DNA of 18,331 nucleotides. It comes from an uncultured Flavobacteriia bacterium (GTDB taxonomy: Bacteria > Bacteroidota > Bacteroidia > Flavobacteriales_D > Crocinitomicaceae). A model generated the notes under the pieces. That model saw only the letters and a list, made by a program, of their open reading frames with translations. It had not been told where the DNA came from and made no database searches. Both the position numbers and the translations under genes were made by a program. This document shows, piece after piece, positions 6,214 through 13,911 of this stretch. Positions within the stretch are counted from its first letter, which is position 1, and each line of letters starts with the position of its first letter. The DNA is taken from positions 1 to 18,331 of the forward strand of contig CAIYQV010000433.1 in assembly GCA_903928365.1 (NCBI GenBank), read 5' to 3'.

Positions 6214-7457
6214 TAGTCGATCAGGTTATATTCTTTGATCTTTCGGTACAATGTACGTTCGGAAATTCCCAGCTCAGCTGCGGCGTATTTACGTTTGCCT
6301 CGATGCTTGTCCAGTGCTTTTTGGATCAGCTCTTTTTCCCGGTCTTCAAGTGACAAGGATTCCTCTATCACCTCATGTGTTTCAAAGTCAAAATCATGGG
6401 GAGTTACAGCGTAATCTTGAACAGGTTGTTCTGCAGCAGCTGGCAATATACGTGGTTGAACCGCTCCGCCGGAATTCACATCCTGAAAGAAACGATTGAC
6501 CATAGCGGACTGATCGGTATTCAGATTAAGTTCTCCTCCCTGAGCTAAAAGTTCTACAACCAATTTTTTAAGATCAGTGAGGTCTTTTTTCATGTCAAAC
6601 AGGAATTTGTACATGAGTTCGCGTTCAGAGAAATTATCCGCACCACTTTCATTCATTACAGTGGGTACCTTTTCCGATTCAGCCGGCAAGTATGCATGAA
6701 TTGCTTGAGAATTCAGTTCCCGTTTCGTTTCGATCACGGATAACTGCTCTACCAGATTTTTCAATTGACGAATATTGCCCGGCCAGCTGTAATGATTGAC
6801 CATTTCTACGGCATCCTCCGTTAATCTGATCGCAGGCATACGGTATTTATCAGCAAAATCATTCGCGAATTTTCGGAATAGTAAATGAATGTCTTCCTCG
6901 CGACTTCTCAATGGGGGTAAAGCTATCGGAACTGTGCTCAAACGGTAGAAAAGGTCCTCTCGAAATTTTCCTGATGCAATGGCTCGTTGCATATTCTCGT
7001 TGGTCGCCGCAACCACACGCACATTGGTTTTGATTACTTTAGAAGAACCAACGCGAATAAATTCGCCTGTTTCCAAAACACGTAGCAAACGAACTTGTGT
7101 CTGCATGGGTAATTCAGCTACCTCATCCAGGAAGATCGTCCCGCCATTGGCTACTTCGAAGTATCCCTGTCGACTGCCCTGAGCACCGGTGAATGCCCCT
7201 TTTTCGTGTCCGAATAGTTCAGAGTCGATCGTGCCTTCAGGGATCGCACCACAGTTTACAGCAATGTACTCTCCATGTTTTCGGGAACTCAAATGATGGA
7301 TCACCTGAGGTACAATCTCTTTACCTGTGCCGCTTTCTCCTGTCACTAGGACGGAAATGTCTGTTGGGGCCACCTGAATAGCTACTTCCAAAGCCCGGTT
7401 GAGCAACGGTGCATTGCCAATAATGCCAAAACGTTGTTTTACTTGCTGAAGATTCAT
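6213..7457 (-). CDS. Sigma-54 dependent activator lacking a sensor domain (AAA+ plus Fis-type HTH)
   Basis: A 414-residue bacterial enhancer-binding protein that opens promoters held by RNA polymerase with sigma-54. The AAA+ domain begins almost at residue 1: Walker A GESGTGKE at 40-47, the sigma-54 contact loop GAFTGA at 87-92, Walker B GGTIFLDE at 105-112, and arginines in FREDLFYRL at 165-173. A variable linker (about 250-370) leads to a Fis-type helix-turn-helix at 376-411 (YAAAELGISERTLYRKI). No receiver, GAF or PAS domain precedes the AAA+ module, so activity must be controlled by abundance, a partner, or the linker. The start overlaps the miaB stop by four bases (ATGA). This gene between miaB and lptE is a conserved arrangement in Bacteroidota as I recall it. 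The target promoters are unknown. Confidence 0.9.
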   Translation of the reverse strand: MNLQQVKQRFGIIGNAPLLNRALEVAIQVAPTDISVLVTGESGTGKEIVPQVIHHLSSRKHGEYIAVNCGAIPEGTIDSELFGHEKGAFTGAQGSRQGYFEVANGGTIFLDEVAELPMQTQVRLLRVLETGEFIRVGSSKVIKTNVRVVAATNENMQRAIASGKFREDLFYRLSTVPIALPPLRSREEDIHLLFRKFANDFADKYRMPAIRLTEDAVEMVNHYSWPGNIRQLKNLVEQLSVIETKRELNSQAIHAYLPAESEKVPTVMNESGADNFSERELMYKFLFDMKKDLTDLKKLVVELLAQGGELNLNTDQSAMVNRFFQDVNSGGAVQPRILPAAAEQPVQDYAVTPHDFDFETHEVIEESLSLEDREKELIQKALDKHRGKRKYAAAELGISERTLYRKIKEYNLID

Positions 7458-8917
7458 GATTGAAGGGTTTGTGCCGGTTCAAGGACCTCAACCACCTCAC
7501 CAAGAAGAGTGGCGGATGTACATTCTTCAATTCGAACCATTACATATTGACCTTTATCAAAGGCTCCAGCTGGAAAAACCACCATGGAATTCCTGCCGTC
7601 TCGTCCGCACATGCGGACGTCCGAACGTTTTGATTTCCCTTCAACAAGCACTTTGACTGTTTTGCCGATCTGACGCTTATGAGAAGCCAATGAGTGAGCT
7701 AATTGCTTATCGATTACTTCATTCAATCTGCGTCCTTTTACTTCCTCAGGCACATCATCTTCAAATCTTCTTTCTGCCAATGTTTTCGGTCGTTCTGAAT
7801 ACTTGAACATATAGGCAAAATCGTATTGAACGATGTCCATGAGTGAAAGTGTATCCTGATGTTCTTGTTCTGTTTCACCACAAAATCCGGTAATGATATC
7901 TGTAGAAATGGCACAATCCGGAATAATTCGCTTGATCGCATCGATACGGTCCAAATACCACTCACGGGAATATCCTCGGTTCATTCGGTAAAGAACATCC
8001 GTGTGACCTGACTGCACGGGTAAATGGATGTATGGACAGATATTTTCGTATTTCGCCATGATCTCCAGTACTTCATCCGTCATGTCCTTCGGATGAGAAG
8101 TAGAAAAACGCACGCGTAAATCTGGTGAAACCAACGCCACCATTTCCATGAGTTGAGCGAAGTTTGTCGTTGGTTGAGCTGTATCTTTAATCTCTCCTTT
8201 GGAGGTTAGGTTCCATCGGTAGCTGTCTACATTTTGTCCGAGAAGTGTCACCTCACGATACCCTTTAGCAAACAGATCCGTACATTCTTCAACAATGGTA
8301 TGAGGGTCCCTTGATCGCTCTCTTCCACGGGTGAATGGCACGACACAAAACGAACACATGTTATCACAACCGCGCATGATGGTGACGAAAGCGGAAATAC
8401 CTCCTTGGTCTAGGCGGACAGGTGAAATGTCGGCATATGTTTCATCGCGGGATAGTAAAACGTTTACGGCTTTTTGTCCTGTGCCTACTTCTTCAACCAG
8501 ATTGGGAAGGTCTCGGTAGGCATCCGGTCCGGCTACAAGGTCTACTAGTTTTTCTTCTTCCAGCAAAGATTTTTTAAGTCTTTCTGCCATGCAGCCCAGA
8601 ATTCCGACTACAAGATCCGGATTTTGCTCTTTGCGATGTTTGAATTCAGTGAGGCGATTACGAACCCTTGTTTCTGCGTTCTCTCTGATCGAACAAGTAT
8701 TGATCAAAACCACATCAGCTTCGTCAATGTTGCGCGTGGTAGTGTAACCATCATTCGACATGATCGAAGCTACTACCTCACTGTCTGAAAAATTCATCTG
8801 ACATCCGTAGCTTTCCACATAGAGTTTCTTTCCCTGCACATCATTCGATTGTTCAAGTAGAATCGCCTCGCCTTGTCTGCCTTCGTCAATGACTTTATTT
8901 TGCCCGTGATCTGTCAT
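7454..8917 (-). CDS. miaB: tRNA-2-methylthio-N6-dimethylallyladenosine synthase MiaB
   Basis: A 487-residue radical SAM methylthiotransferase that adds the 2-methylthio group to i6A37 of tRNAs reading UNN codons. The N-terminal MTTase domain carries the three cysteines for one [4Fe-4S] cluster (Cys39 in YGCQMNFSDSE, Cys75 in NTCSIRENAE, Cys109 in GILGCMAER). The radical SAM domain has the CxxxCxxC motif at Cys184, Cys188 and Cys191 (RGCDNMCSFCVVPFTRGRE). A TRAM RNA-binding domain fills about 410-475. About 30 residues precede the MTTase domain, slightly longer than in E. coli. It is the first gene of the five-gene minus-strand operon, with a good promoter about 30 bp upstream of the start (8948-8977). 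Confidence 0.96.
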   Translation of the reverse strand: MTDHGQNKVIDEGRQGEAILLEQSNDVQGKKLYVESYGCQMNFSDSEVVASIMSNDGYTTTRNIDEADVVLINTCSIRENAETRVRNRLTEFKHRKEQNPDLVVGILGCMAERLKKSLLEEEKLVDLVAGPDAYRDLPNLVEEVGTGQKAVNVLLSRDETYADISPVRLDQGGISAFVTIMRGCDNMCSFCVVPFTRGRERSRDPHTIVEECTDLFAKGYREVTLLGQNVDSYRWNLTSKGEIKDTAQPTTNFAQLMEMVALVSPDLRVRFSTSHPKDMTDEVLEIMAKYENICPYIHLPVQSGHTDVLYRMNRGYSREWYLDRIDAIKRIIPDCAISTDIITGFCGETEQEHQDTLSLMDIVQYDFAYMFKYSERPKTLAERRFEDDVPEEVKGRRLNEVIDKQLAHSLASHKRQIGKTVKVLVEGKSKRSDVRMCGRDGRNSMVVFPAGAFDKGQYVMVRIEECTSATLLGEVVEVLEPAQTLQS

Positions 8918-8947
8918 CGGTTTTGTTTTTCACTTTTTTAAGGAGTG

Positions 8948-8977
8948 CAAAAGTACCAAATATTAAAAGTGTGTCAA
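8948..8977 (-). promoter_or_regulatory. miaB operon promoter (Bacteroidota type)
   Basis: On the minus strand TTG (8977-8975) is followed after 19 bp by TACTTTTG (8955-8948), a perfect TAnnTTTG box. It lies about 30 bp before the miaB ATG, giving a leader of roughly 20-25 nt. Both the match and the spacing fit the major sigma factor consensus of this phylum. Confidence 0.7.
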
Positions 8978-9034
8978 AATGTCAGTTTCGATTTTTGTGT
9001 CATTCGCTGAACATTTTAAGAAAAGTTTGCATTC

Positions 9035-9062
9035 AAGAAATTTTCTTTAACCTATGGTTAAA
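9035..9062. promoter_or_regulatory. Two overlapping perfect dyads between the miaB and topA promoters
   Basis: AAGAAA-T-TTTCTT (9035-9047) overlaps TTTAACC-TAT-GGTTAAA (9046-9062). Both are perfect inverted repeats, with 6-bp and 7-bp arms. They lie 35 bp upstream of the topA TTG box and about 60 bp upstream of the miaB box in the AT-rich divergent region. A homodimeric regulator could bind here and affect either promoter. No regulator is known to me for this sequence. Confidence 0.4.
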
Positions 9063-9096
9063 ATATATATAGAATGAAAAAGGTCAGAATTCAGGT

Positions 9097-9128
9097 TTGT
9101 TTATTGGAAACTTTTACGCTTAATTTTG
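9097..9128 (+). promoter_or_regulatory. topA promoter (Bacteroidota type)
   Basis: TTG (9097-9099) is followed after 21 bp by TAATTTTG (9121-9128), a perfect TAnnTTTG box. The start of transcription would be near 9134, giving a leader of about 35 nt before the topA ATG. Confidence 0.7.
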
Positions 9129-9168
9129 CACCCGTTCAACCAGCTTCTAACTAAAAGATCGAACCGAA

Positions 9169-11490
9169 ATGGCCAAAAATCTCGTAATTGTTGAGTCACC
9201 CGCGAAAGCAAAAACCATCGAAGGTTACTTGGGGAAAGACTTTGTTGTCAAATCAAGCTTTGGCCACGTGCGTGACCTTGCTAAGAAGGGACTCGCTATA
9301 GATATTGAAAATGATTTTCTTCCCAATTACGAGGTCTCAGCGGACAAGAAACAAGTCGTTTCTGAATTGAAGAAACTAGCAAAGGAGGCCGAAACGGTAT
9401 GGCTCGCAACCGATGAGGACCGCGAGGGAGAAGCTATTTCGTGGCACTTGTATGAAACGCTCGGACTTCAGAAAAAAGATACGCGCAGGATCACTTTTAA
9501 TGAGATCACGAAAACCGCTATTACAAAAGCAATAGAACATCCACGTACGATTAACAAGGAATTAGTGGATGCTCAGCAAGCAAGACGTGTGCTCGACCGA
9601 ATTGTAGGATTTGAGTTGTCACCAGTGCTTTGGAAAAAGGTTCGCCCAAGTTTATCTGCAGGACGTGTTCAATCCGTTGCGGTGAGGTTGATTGTAGAGC
9701 GTGAAAGAGATATCGAAAAACATCAGACAGAAAGTTTTTTCCGCGTAGTTGGATCCTTTTCTTCGGAGAAAGGAAAGCTGAAAGCTGAATACAATCGACA
9801 ATTAAAAAATGAGAACGAAGCATCAGAGGTTTTGCAGAAATGCAAGGATTCTGTGTTTAACGTATCCGATGTTCAGCAAAAGCCTGCAACTAAATCTCCT
9901 GCAGCTCCCTTTACAACCTCTACACTTCAGCAAGAGGCAAGTTTGAAACTTGGTTTTTCTGTTTCCCGAACGATGTCTGTTGCCCAGCGTCTGTATGAAG
10001 CGGGTAAGATCACCTACATGCGAACAGATTCTGTGAATCTTTCTGAAACAGCGATCAATGGCGCGAAAAGTGAAATCCTTCGTTCGTATGGGGAGAATTA
10101 TTCCAAACCAACAAAGTACAAGACAAAGAGCAGTAATGCACAAGAAGCGCACGAGGCAATACGTCCTACGGATTTCTCAGTACATCAAATTAGCGGTGAG
10201 CGTGACGATGAAAAGTTGTATGAATTGATCTGGAAACGTTCGATCGCATCTCAAATGGCACTGGCACAATTGGAACGTACTACCATTCAGATCACAGGTT
10301 CTGAACTGACGGATCATTTTACGGCTCGTGGAGAGGTGATCAAATTCGACGGATTTTTGAAAGTATACCTTGAAACGGATCTTGACAACGAAGACGAAGA
10401 CGATGGGGCAGAGGTATTGCTTCCTGATCTTCATTCAGGTGATTCCGTTTTGAGAGAAATCATCACGGCAACGCAGCGTTTTTCGCGTCCACCGTCAAGA
10501 TATGTCGAAGCATCACTTGTGAAAAAACTGGAGGAGCTGGGAATAGGTCGCCCATCTACTTACGCGCCAACGATTTCAACAATCCAGAAAAGAGGATACG
10601 TTGACAAACCTGAACGCGAAGGTGTGATACGAAATTATACGGTTCTTGAACTTAAGAAAGACGATATTAAGTCTGACATAAAATCTGAAACTACCGGTAA
10701 AGAAAAAAATAAGCTTGTCCCGACCGATATTGGAATTGTAGTGACAGATTTCCTAACGCAGCATTTTGAACGTATTATGGATTACCACTTCACCGCAAAA
10801 GTGGAAGAAGAATTTGATGAGATCGCAAAAGGAATGATTGGTTGGACAAAAATGATTCACGAGTTTTATTCACCATTTCATAAGAATGTGGAAGACACGC
10901 TTGAGCATTCAGACCGGGCAACGGGAGAAAGAGAACTTGGAATTCATCCGGTTTCAGGAAGAAAGGTCATCGCACGTATCGGTCGCTTCGGACCAATGAT
11001 CCAGATCGGTGATGAGCAAGCGGATGGTGAGAAGGCTCAATTCGCTTCGTTGCAAAAAGAACAATCGATCAATTCCATAACACTTGAAGAGGCCTTGAAA
11101 CTATTTGAACTTCCTAGGATTCTGGGTTCATTCGAGGATTTAGAAATTAAAGTGAATGTGGGTCGTTTTGGTCCATATGTACAACACGGGAAATCCTTTA
11201 CATCGATCCCGAAGGGTGAAGATCCAATGGAAATCACTTTAGAAAGAGCCATTGAATTAGTGAATGAGAAGCGAGTAGAGGAGGCCAATAAAACCATCAA
11301 AACATTTGATGGCAGAGAGGATGTACAACTTCTAAATGGAAAGTGGGGTCCTTATTTGAAGATTGGCAAGAATAACTACAAATTACCCAAAGGGAAGGAA
11401 GCCGCTGAACTCACATTGGAAGAATGCATCGAGATTGCAGAATCGCAAGCGAGTGCGCCAAAGAAAACCTTTCGTAAAAAAACGAAATAG
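9169..11490 (+). CDS. topA: DNA topoisomerase I (type IA)
   Basis: A 773-residue enzyme that relaxes negative supercoils by cutting one strand and passing the other through. The N-terminal Toprim domain starts at KNLVIVESPAKAKTIEGYLG (catalytic Glu9) and includes the Mg-binding DED at 82-84 in ATDEDREGEA. The active-site tyrosine that attacks DNA is Tyr283 in ITYMRTDS. The C-terminal third (about 580-765) has three or more copies of the topoisomerase C-terminal repeat (GRFGPMIQIG, GRFGPYVQHG, GKWGPYLKIG) instead of Cys4 zinc ribbons, followed by a basic Lys/Arg tail. It opens the plus-strand half of the window and has its own promoter. There is no clear terminator between it and the next gene, 86 bp on. 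Confidence 0.97.
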   Translation: MAKNLVIVESPAKAKTIEGYLGKDFVVKSSFGHVRDLAKKGLAIDIENDFLPNYEVSADKKQVVSELKKLAKEAETVWLATDEDREGEAISWHLYETLGLQKKDTRRITFNEITKTAITKAIEHPRTINKELVDAQQARRVLDRIVGFELSPVLWKKVRPSLSAGRVQSVAVRLIVERERDIEKHQTESFFRVVGSFSSEKGKLKAEYNRQLKNENEASEVLQKCKDSVFNVSDVQQKPATKSPAAPFTTSTLQQEASLKLGFSVSRTMSVAQRLYEAGKITYMRTDSVNLSETAINGAKSEILRSYGENYSKPTKYKTKSSNAQEAHEAIRPTDFSVHQISGERDDEKLYELIWKRSIASQMALAQLERTTIQITGSELTDHFTARGEVIKFDGFLKVYLETDLDNEDEDDGAEVLLPDLHSGDSVLREIITATQRFSRPPSRYVEASLVKKLEELGIGRPSTYAPTISTIQKRGYVDKPEREGVIRNYTVLELKKDDIKSDIKSETTGKEKNKLVPTDIGIVVTDFLTQHFERIMDYHFTAKVEEEFDEIAKGMIGWTKMIHEFYSPFHKNVEDTLEHSDRATGERELGIHPVSGRKVIARIGRFGPMIQIGDEQADGEKAQFASLQKEQSINSITLEEALKLFELPRILGSFEDLEIKVNVGRFGPYVQHGKSFTSIPKGEDPMEITLERAIELVNEKRVEEANKTIKTFDGREDVQLLNGKWGPYLKIGKNNYKLPKGKEAAELTLEECIEIAESQASAPKKTFRKKTK

Positions 11491-11530
11491 CTTTTAAACA
11501 GAACAGTATTCAATTCTTTTCAAGTACACG

Positions 11531-11562
11531 TTGAAATTTCGTGATCCTTTGATATAGCTTTG
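11531..11562 (+). promoter_or_regulatory. Candidate promoter of the ureohydrolase-fold gene
   Basis: TTG (11531-11533) is followed after 21 bp by TAGCTTTG (11555-11562), a perfect TAnnTTTG box. The predicted transcription start (about 11568) leaves a leader of only about 10 nt before the ATG at 11577. That is short but compatible with the weak use of Shine-Dalgarno sites in this phylum. Confidence 0.45.
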
Positions 11563-11576
11563 AGCAAAAGCTTTTC

Positions 11577-12737
11577 ATGAAGGATATATCCATTTATTTT
11601 TCTCCTCTGGAACGAACAGAGGAACAAAATACACTGAAGATTGGTGGTTCTGTTCAATGTCACACAGAGAACGGATTCCCTGAGATCGATAAAAGTGGTG
11701 TGGCTATTTTGTACGTCCCAGAATTCCGCGGTGATAAAGGTGTTTCCGGAAATGAAATTAATCCTGAAAAGTTTCGGGCTTTCTTATACGATTTGTACCT
11801 CGGAATGGATTGGAATATGCCGATCTATGACTTAGGAAACATCCTTCCGGGAAATGAGTTAAATGACACCTATTTTGCCGTGGCACAAGTTGTGGCTGAG
11901 CTGGTCAAAAAGAAAGTTGTGCCGGTCGTGATAGGAGGAAGTCAGGATCTGACGATTGCGTTATACAAAGGATACGAAAAGCTGGAACAAACGATCAATC
12001 TTTGTTGCGTGGATCATAAACTGGATCTTGGTGATCCGGAATCAGATACCCATTCAGATGGTTTTGTCAGTCAGCTTTTGTTGCAGCGTCCATGCTATCT
12101 TTTTAACCATGCGAATATTGGGCTTCAGGCTCCTTTTGCTTCCAAGGCCGAATTTGATCTTTTCGATAAGCTCTATTTTGATATCTGTCGCCTGGGTGAA
12201 TTCAATTCGGATTTTAAAAAGGCTGAGCCACATTTGAGAAATTCAGATATTCTGAGTGTCGATTTTAGAAGTATTCGAGCTTCGGAGCTGTTGAATGTAA
12301 ACTACAGTTCGCCGAATGGATTCTATGCAGATCAGATGTGTCAAATTACCAAATATGCTGGGATCAGTGATAAGCTCACAAGTTTTGGTATTTTTAATTA
12401 TCTGCCGGAAAAACATCCCGGAACGACTTCTTTTATGGTTGCACAGATGATCTGGTACTTTATGGATGGGGTTTCTCAAAGAAAAGGTGAGTTTCCAATA
12501 GGAAGTAAAAAGGACTATCTTAAGTTTACAGTGCATTTAGAGGAAATTAAAGAAGATCTTATTTTCTATAAAAGTAACCGATCAGAACGATGGTGGATGG
12601 AAGTGCCTTACCCACCAAAACAAGGTGTTAAATATGAACGACATCATCTCGTTCCTTGTGACAAGGAGGACTATGAACTGGCAATGAATAGTGAGATACC
12701 TAATTTGTGGTGGAAAACCTATCAGAAATTAGGCTAG
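11577..12737 (+). CDS. Arginase/formimidoylglutamase-fold protein with degenerate metal site
   Basis: A 386-residue cytosolic protein of the ureohydrolase (arginase/agmatinase/formimidoylglutamase) fold, longer than typical enzymes (about 300-330). The conserved strand ends are recognisable: PVVIGGSQDL at 116-125 (usual GGDHS), CVDHKLDLGD at 144-153 (usual DAHxD) and LSVDFRS at 227-232 (usual DxD). Relative to true enzymes the first histidine is Gln123, the second histidine is Lys148, and the last aspartate is Arg231; Asp146, Asp150 and Asp229 remain. A binuclear Mn centre is therefore unlikely, and hydrolase activity is doubtful. Annotation pipelines probably name it formimidoylglutamase, but no hut genes are nearby. 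It lies between topA and the porP-gldKLMN operon, an order I recall from other Flavobacteriales. Function unknown. Confidence 0.75.
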   Translation: MKDISIYFSPLERTEEQNTLKIGGSVQCHTENGFPEIDKSGVAILYVPEFRGDKGVSGNEINPEKFRAFLYDLYLGMDWNMPIYDLGNILPGNELNDTYFAVAQVVAELVKKKVVPVVIGGSQDLTIALYKGYEKLEQTINLCCVDHKLDLGDPESDTHSDGFVSQLLLQRPCYLFNHANIGLQAPFASKAEFDLFDKLYFDICRLGEFNSDFKKAEPHLRNSDILSVDFRSIRASELLNVNYSSPNGFYADQMCQITKYAGISDKLTSFGIFNYLPEKHPGTTSFMVAQMIWYFMDGVSQRKGEFPIGSKKDYLKFTVHLEEIKEDLIFYKSNRSERWWMEVPYPPKQGVKYERHHLVPCDKEDYELAMNSEIPNLWWKTYQKLG

Positions 12738-12742
12738 AGACA

Positions 12743-12764
12743 AAAAGGACAATAAAGTTCTTTT
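12743..12764 (+). terminator. Weak hairpin after the ureohydrolase-fold gene
   Basis: AAAAGGAC (12743-12750) pairs with GTTCTTTT (12757-12764), with one G-T wobble and a 6-nt loop, six bases after the stop at 12737. The stem is AU-rich and the U tract is part of it, so termination would be partial at best. Confidence 0.3.
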
Positions 12765-12819
12765 CCTTCCTTAATATTTATCAGTCGTTGAAAAAAAATC
12801 TGTATTTTAGCGGCCATCT

Positions 12820-12845
12820 GGGAAAGTGCTAATCGTTCATTTCCC
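12820..12845 (+). promoter_or_regulatory. Inverted repeat in the porP/sprF leader
   Basis: GGGAAA (12820-12825) and TTTCCC (12840-12845) are perfect inverted repeats around 14 nt, ending 27 bp before the chosen start codon. A weak -7-like TATTTTAG lies at 12803-12810 without a well-placed TTG. It could be an operator or a leader hairpin of the T9SS operon. Confidence 0.3.
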
Positions 12846-12872
12846 GTTTAATAAACTGTGACTAAAGGTTTT

Positions 12873-13793
12873 ATGAGTAGAAAAATTACCTTACTTGCTC
12901 TTTTCTCGTTGGCCATGAATGTGTTGATGGCTCAGCAAGATAAACTCATCACCCATTTTATTTATGATAAGATGAGCCTCAATCCTGGTGAGACGGGGAT
13001 AGATGATGGGATTTGTATGACTTCCTTGTACAGAAATCAGTGGGACAAAGTGAATGGTGCTCCAAATTCAGCTTTGTTCAATATTGGTGCTAATTTGACG
13101 CGATTCTTTCCGGGTGGAGTAGGTTTGGCTTTCTATCACGATGCCATCGCTTTCAATAGACAAAACAATGTGCTTTTGAATTACTCATATCCCTTGGAAG
13201 TAGGTGATGCGGGGACACTCGGAATTGGACTCGGGGTTGGGATTATTAATTTTGGTATGGATCCTACTTGGGTTCCGCCAACAAGTAATCCCGATAACTT
13301 GCTTCCTGCTAAATGGAAGTCAACAAATTTGGATATGAATTTTGGTTTATACTTTAAAGGTACTTCTGATTACTATTTTGGAGTTTCTTCCACACACCTT
13401 ACAGAGACATTGCTTGCACAAGACTCAAACTCTTTTCAAACCGTCCGCCATTATTATGTGATGGGAGGTAAAAAGATTAGAAATATTGCAGGAGGTGATT
13501 TGGATATTCAGGCATTGATTCGCACAGATTTGATTAAAACCAGTGCAGATTTGAATGTAAGATATATTTGGAGAGACAAACTTTACGGAGGTCTTACGTA
13601 TCGAAATGTTGATGCAATAGGTTTGATGTTGGGATGGATGCCCATTAATCACATGACTGTAGGATACTCTTATGACGTGACAACAAATAAACTGGCAAGT
13701 GTCTCAAGAGGTTCGCACGAGATCCTTTTAAAGTATTGTTTTTATCTGCCGACACCACCGATTACGAGAGCGAATCATCCAAGGTGGTTGTAG
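12873..13793 (+). CDS. porP: PorP/SprF family type IX secretion outer-membrane protein
   Basis: A 306-residue outer-membrane protein of the PorP/SprF family. The signal peptide MSRKITLLALFSLAMNVLMA precedes Gln21. The mature start has the family hallmark HFIYDKMSLNPGETGI..TSLYRNQWDKVNGAP, in which early exported members are expected in the form 'YNPA..NPA..G'; many amphipathic strands follow (GVGLAFYHD, LNYSYPL, GIGLGVGI, NFGLYFKG), consistent with a 14-stranded FadL-like barrel. PorP/SprF proteins anchor secreted adhesins or the PorE complex in T9SS. The ATG at 12873 is preferred over an in-frame GTG at 12858 because it opens the signal peptide directly. It lies 118 bp before gldK, matching the porP-K-L-M-N order of Porphyromonas gingivalis. 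Paralogues are numerous in Flavobacteriales, so the symbol is by position. Confidence 0.85.
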   Translation: MSRKITLLALFSLAMNVLMAQQDKLITHFIYDKMSLNPGETGIDDGICMTSLYRNQWDKVNGAPNSALFNIGANLTRFFPGGVGLAFYHDAIAFNRQNNVLLNYSYPLEVGDAGTLGIGLGVGIINFGMDPTWVPPTSNPDNLLPAKWKSTNLDMNFGLYFKGTSDYYFGVSSTHLTETLLAQDSNSFQTVRHYYVMGGKKIRNIAGGDLDIQALIRTDLIKTSADLNVRYIWRDKLYGGLTYRNVDAIGLMLGWMPINHMTVGYSYDVTTNKLASVSRGSHEILLKYCFYLPTPPITRANHPRWL

Positions 13794-13911
13794 AATTAAA
13801 AAAAAAGTTGAATATTTGTAACCATTTTGGGGACGGTTCCGTTACAGAGCAAAATAGTAGATCCTGTAGAAAGTTGAAAATTGTATCCGGAACACGTTAA
13901 ATATAGTTAGA

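Noticed and set aside
10900..11490. Zinc-ribbon domains in the TopA C-terminus
   Set aside because: No Cys4 motifs are present; the region instead shows GRFGPY-type C-terminal repeats.
12858..12872. GTG start five codons upstream for the PorP/SprF protein
   Set aside because: The ATG at 12873 gives a standard signal peptide with the basic residues at its N-terminus; the GTG adds nothing conserved.
13818..13855. Possible dyads GTAAC/GTTAC and ATTTTG/CAAAAT upstream of gldK
   Set aside because: Short arms with long, mutually exclusive spacers in AT-rich DNA; too weak to call.
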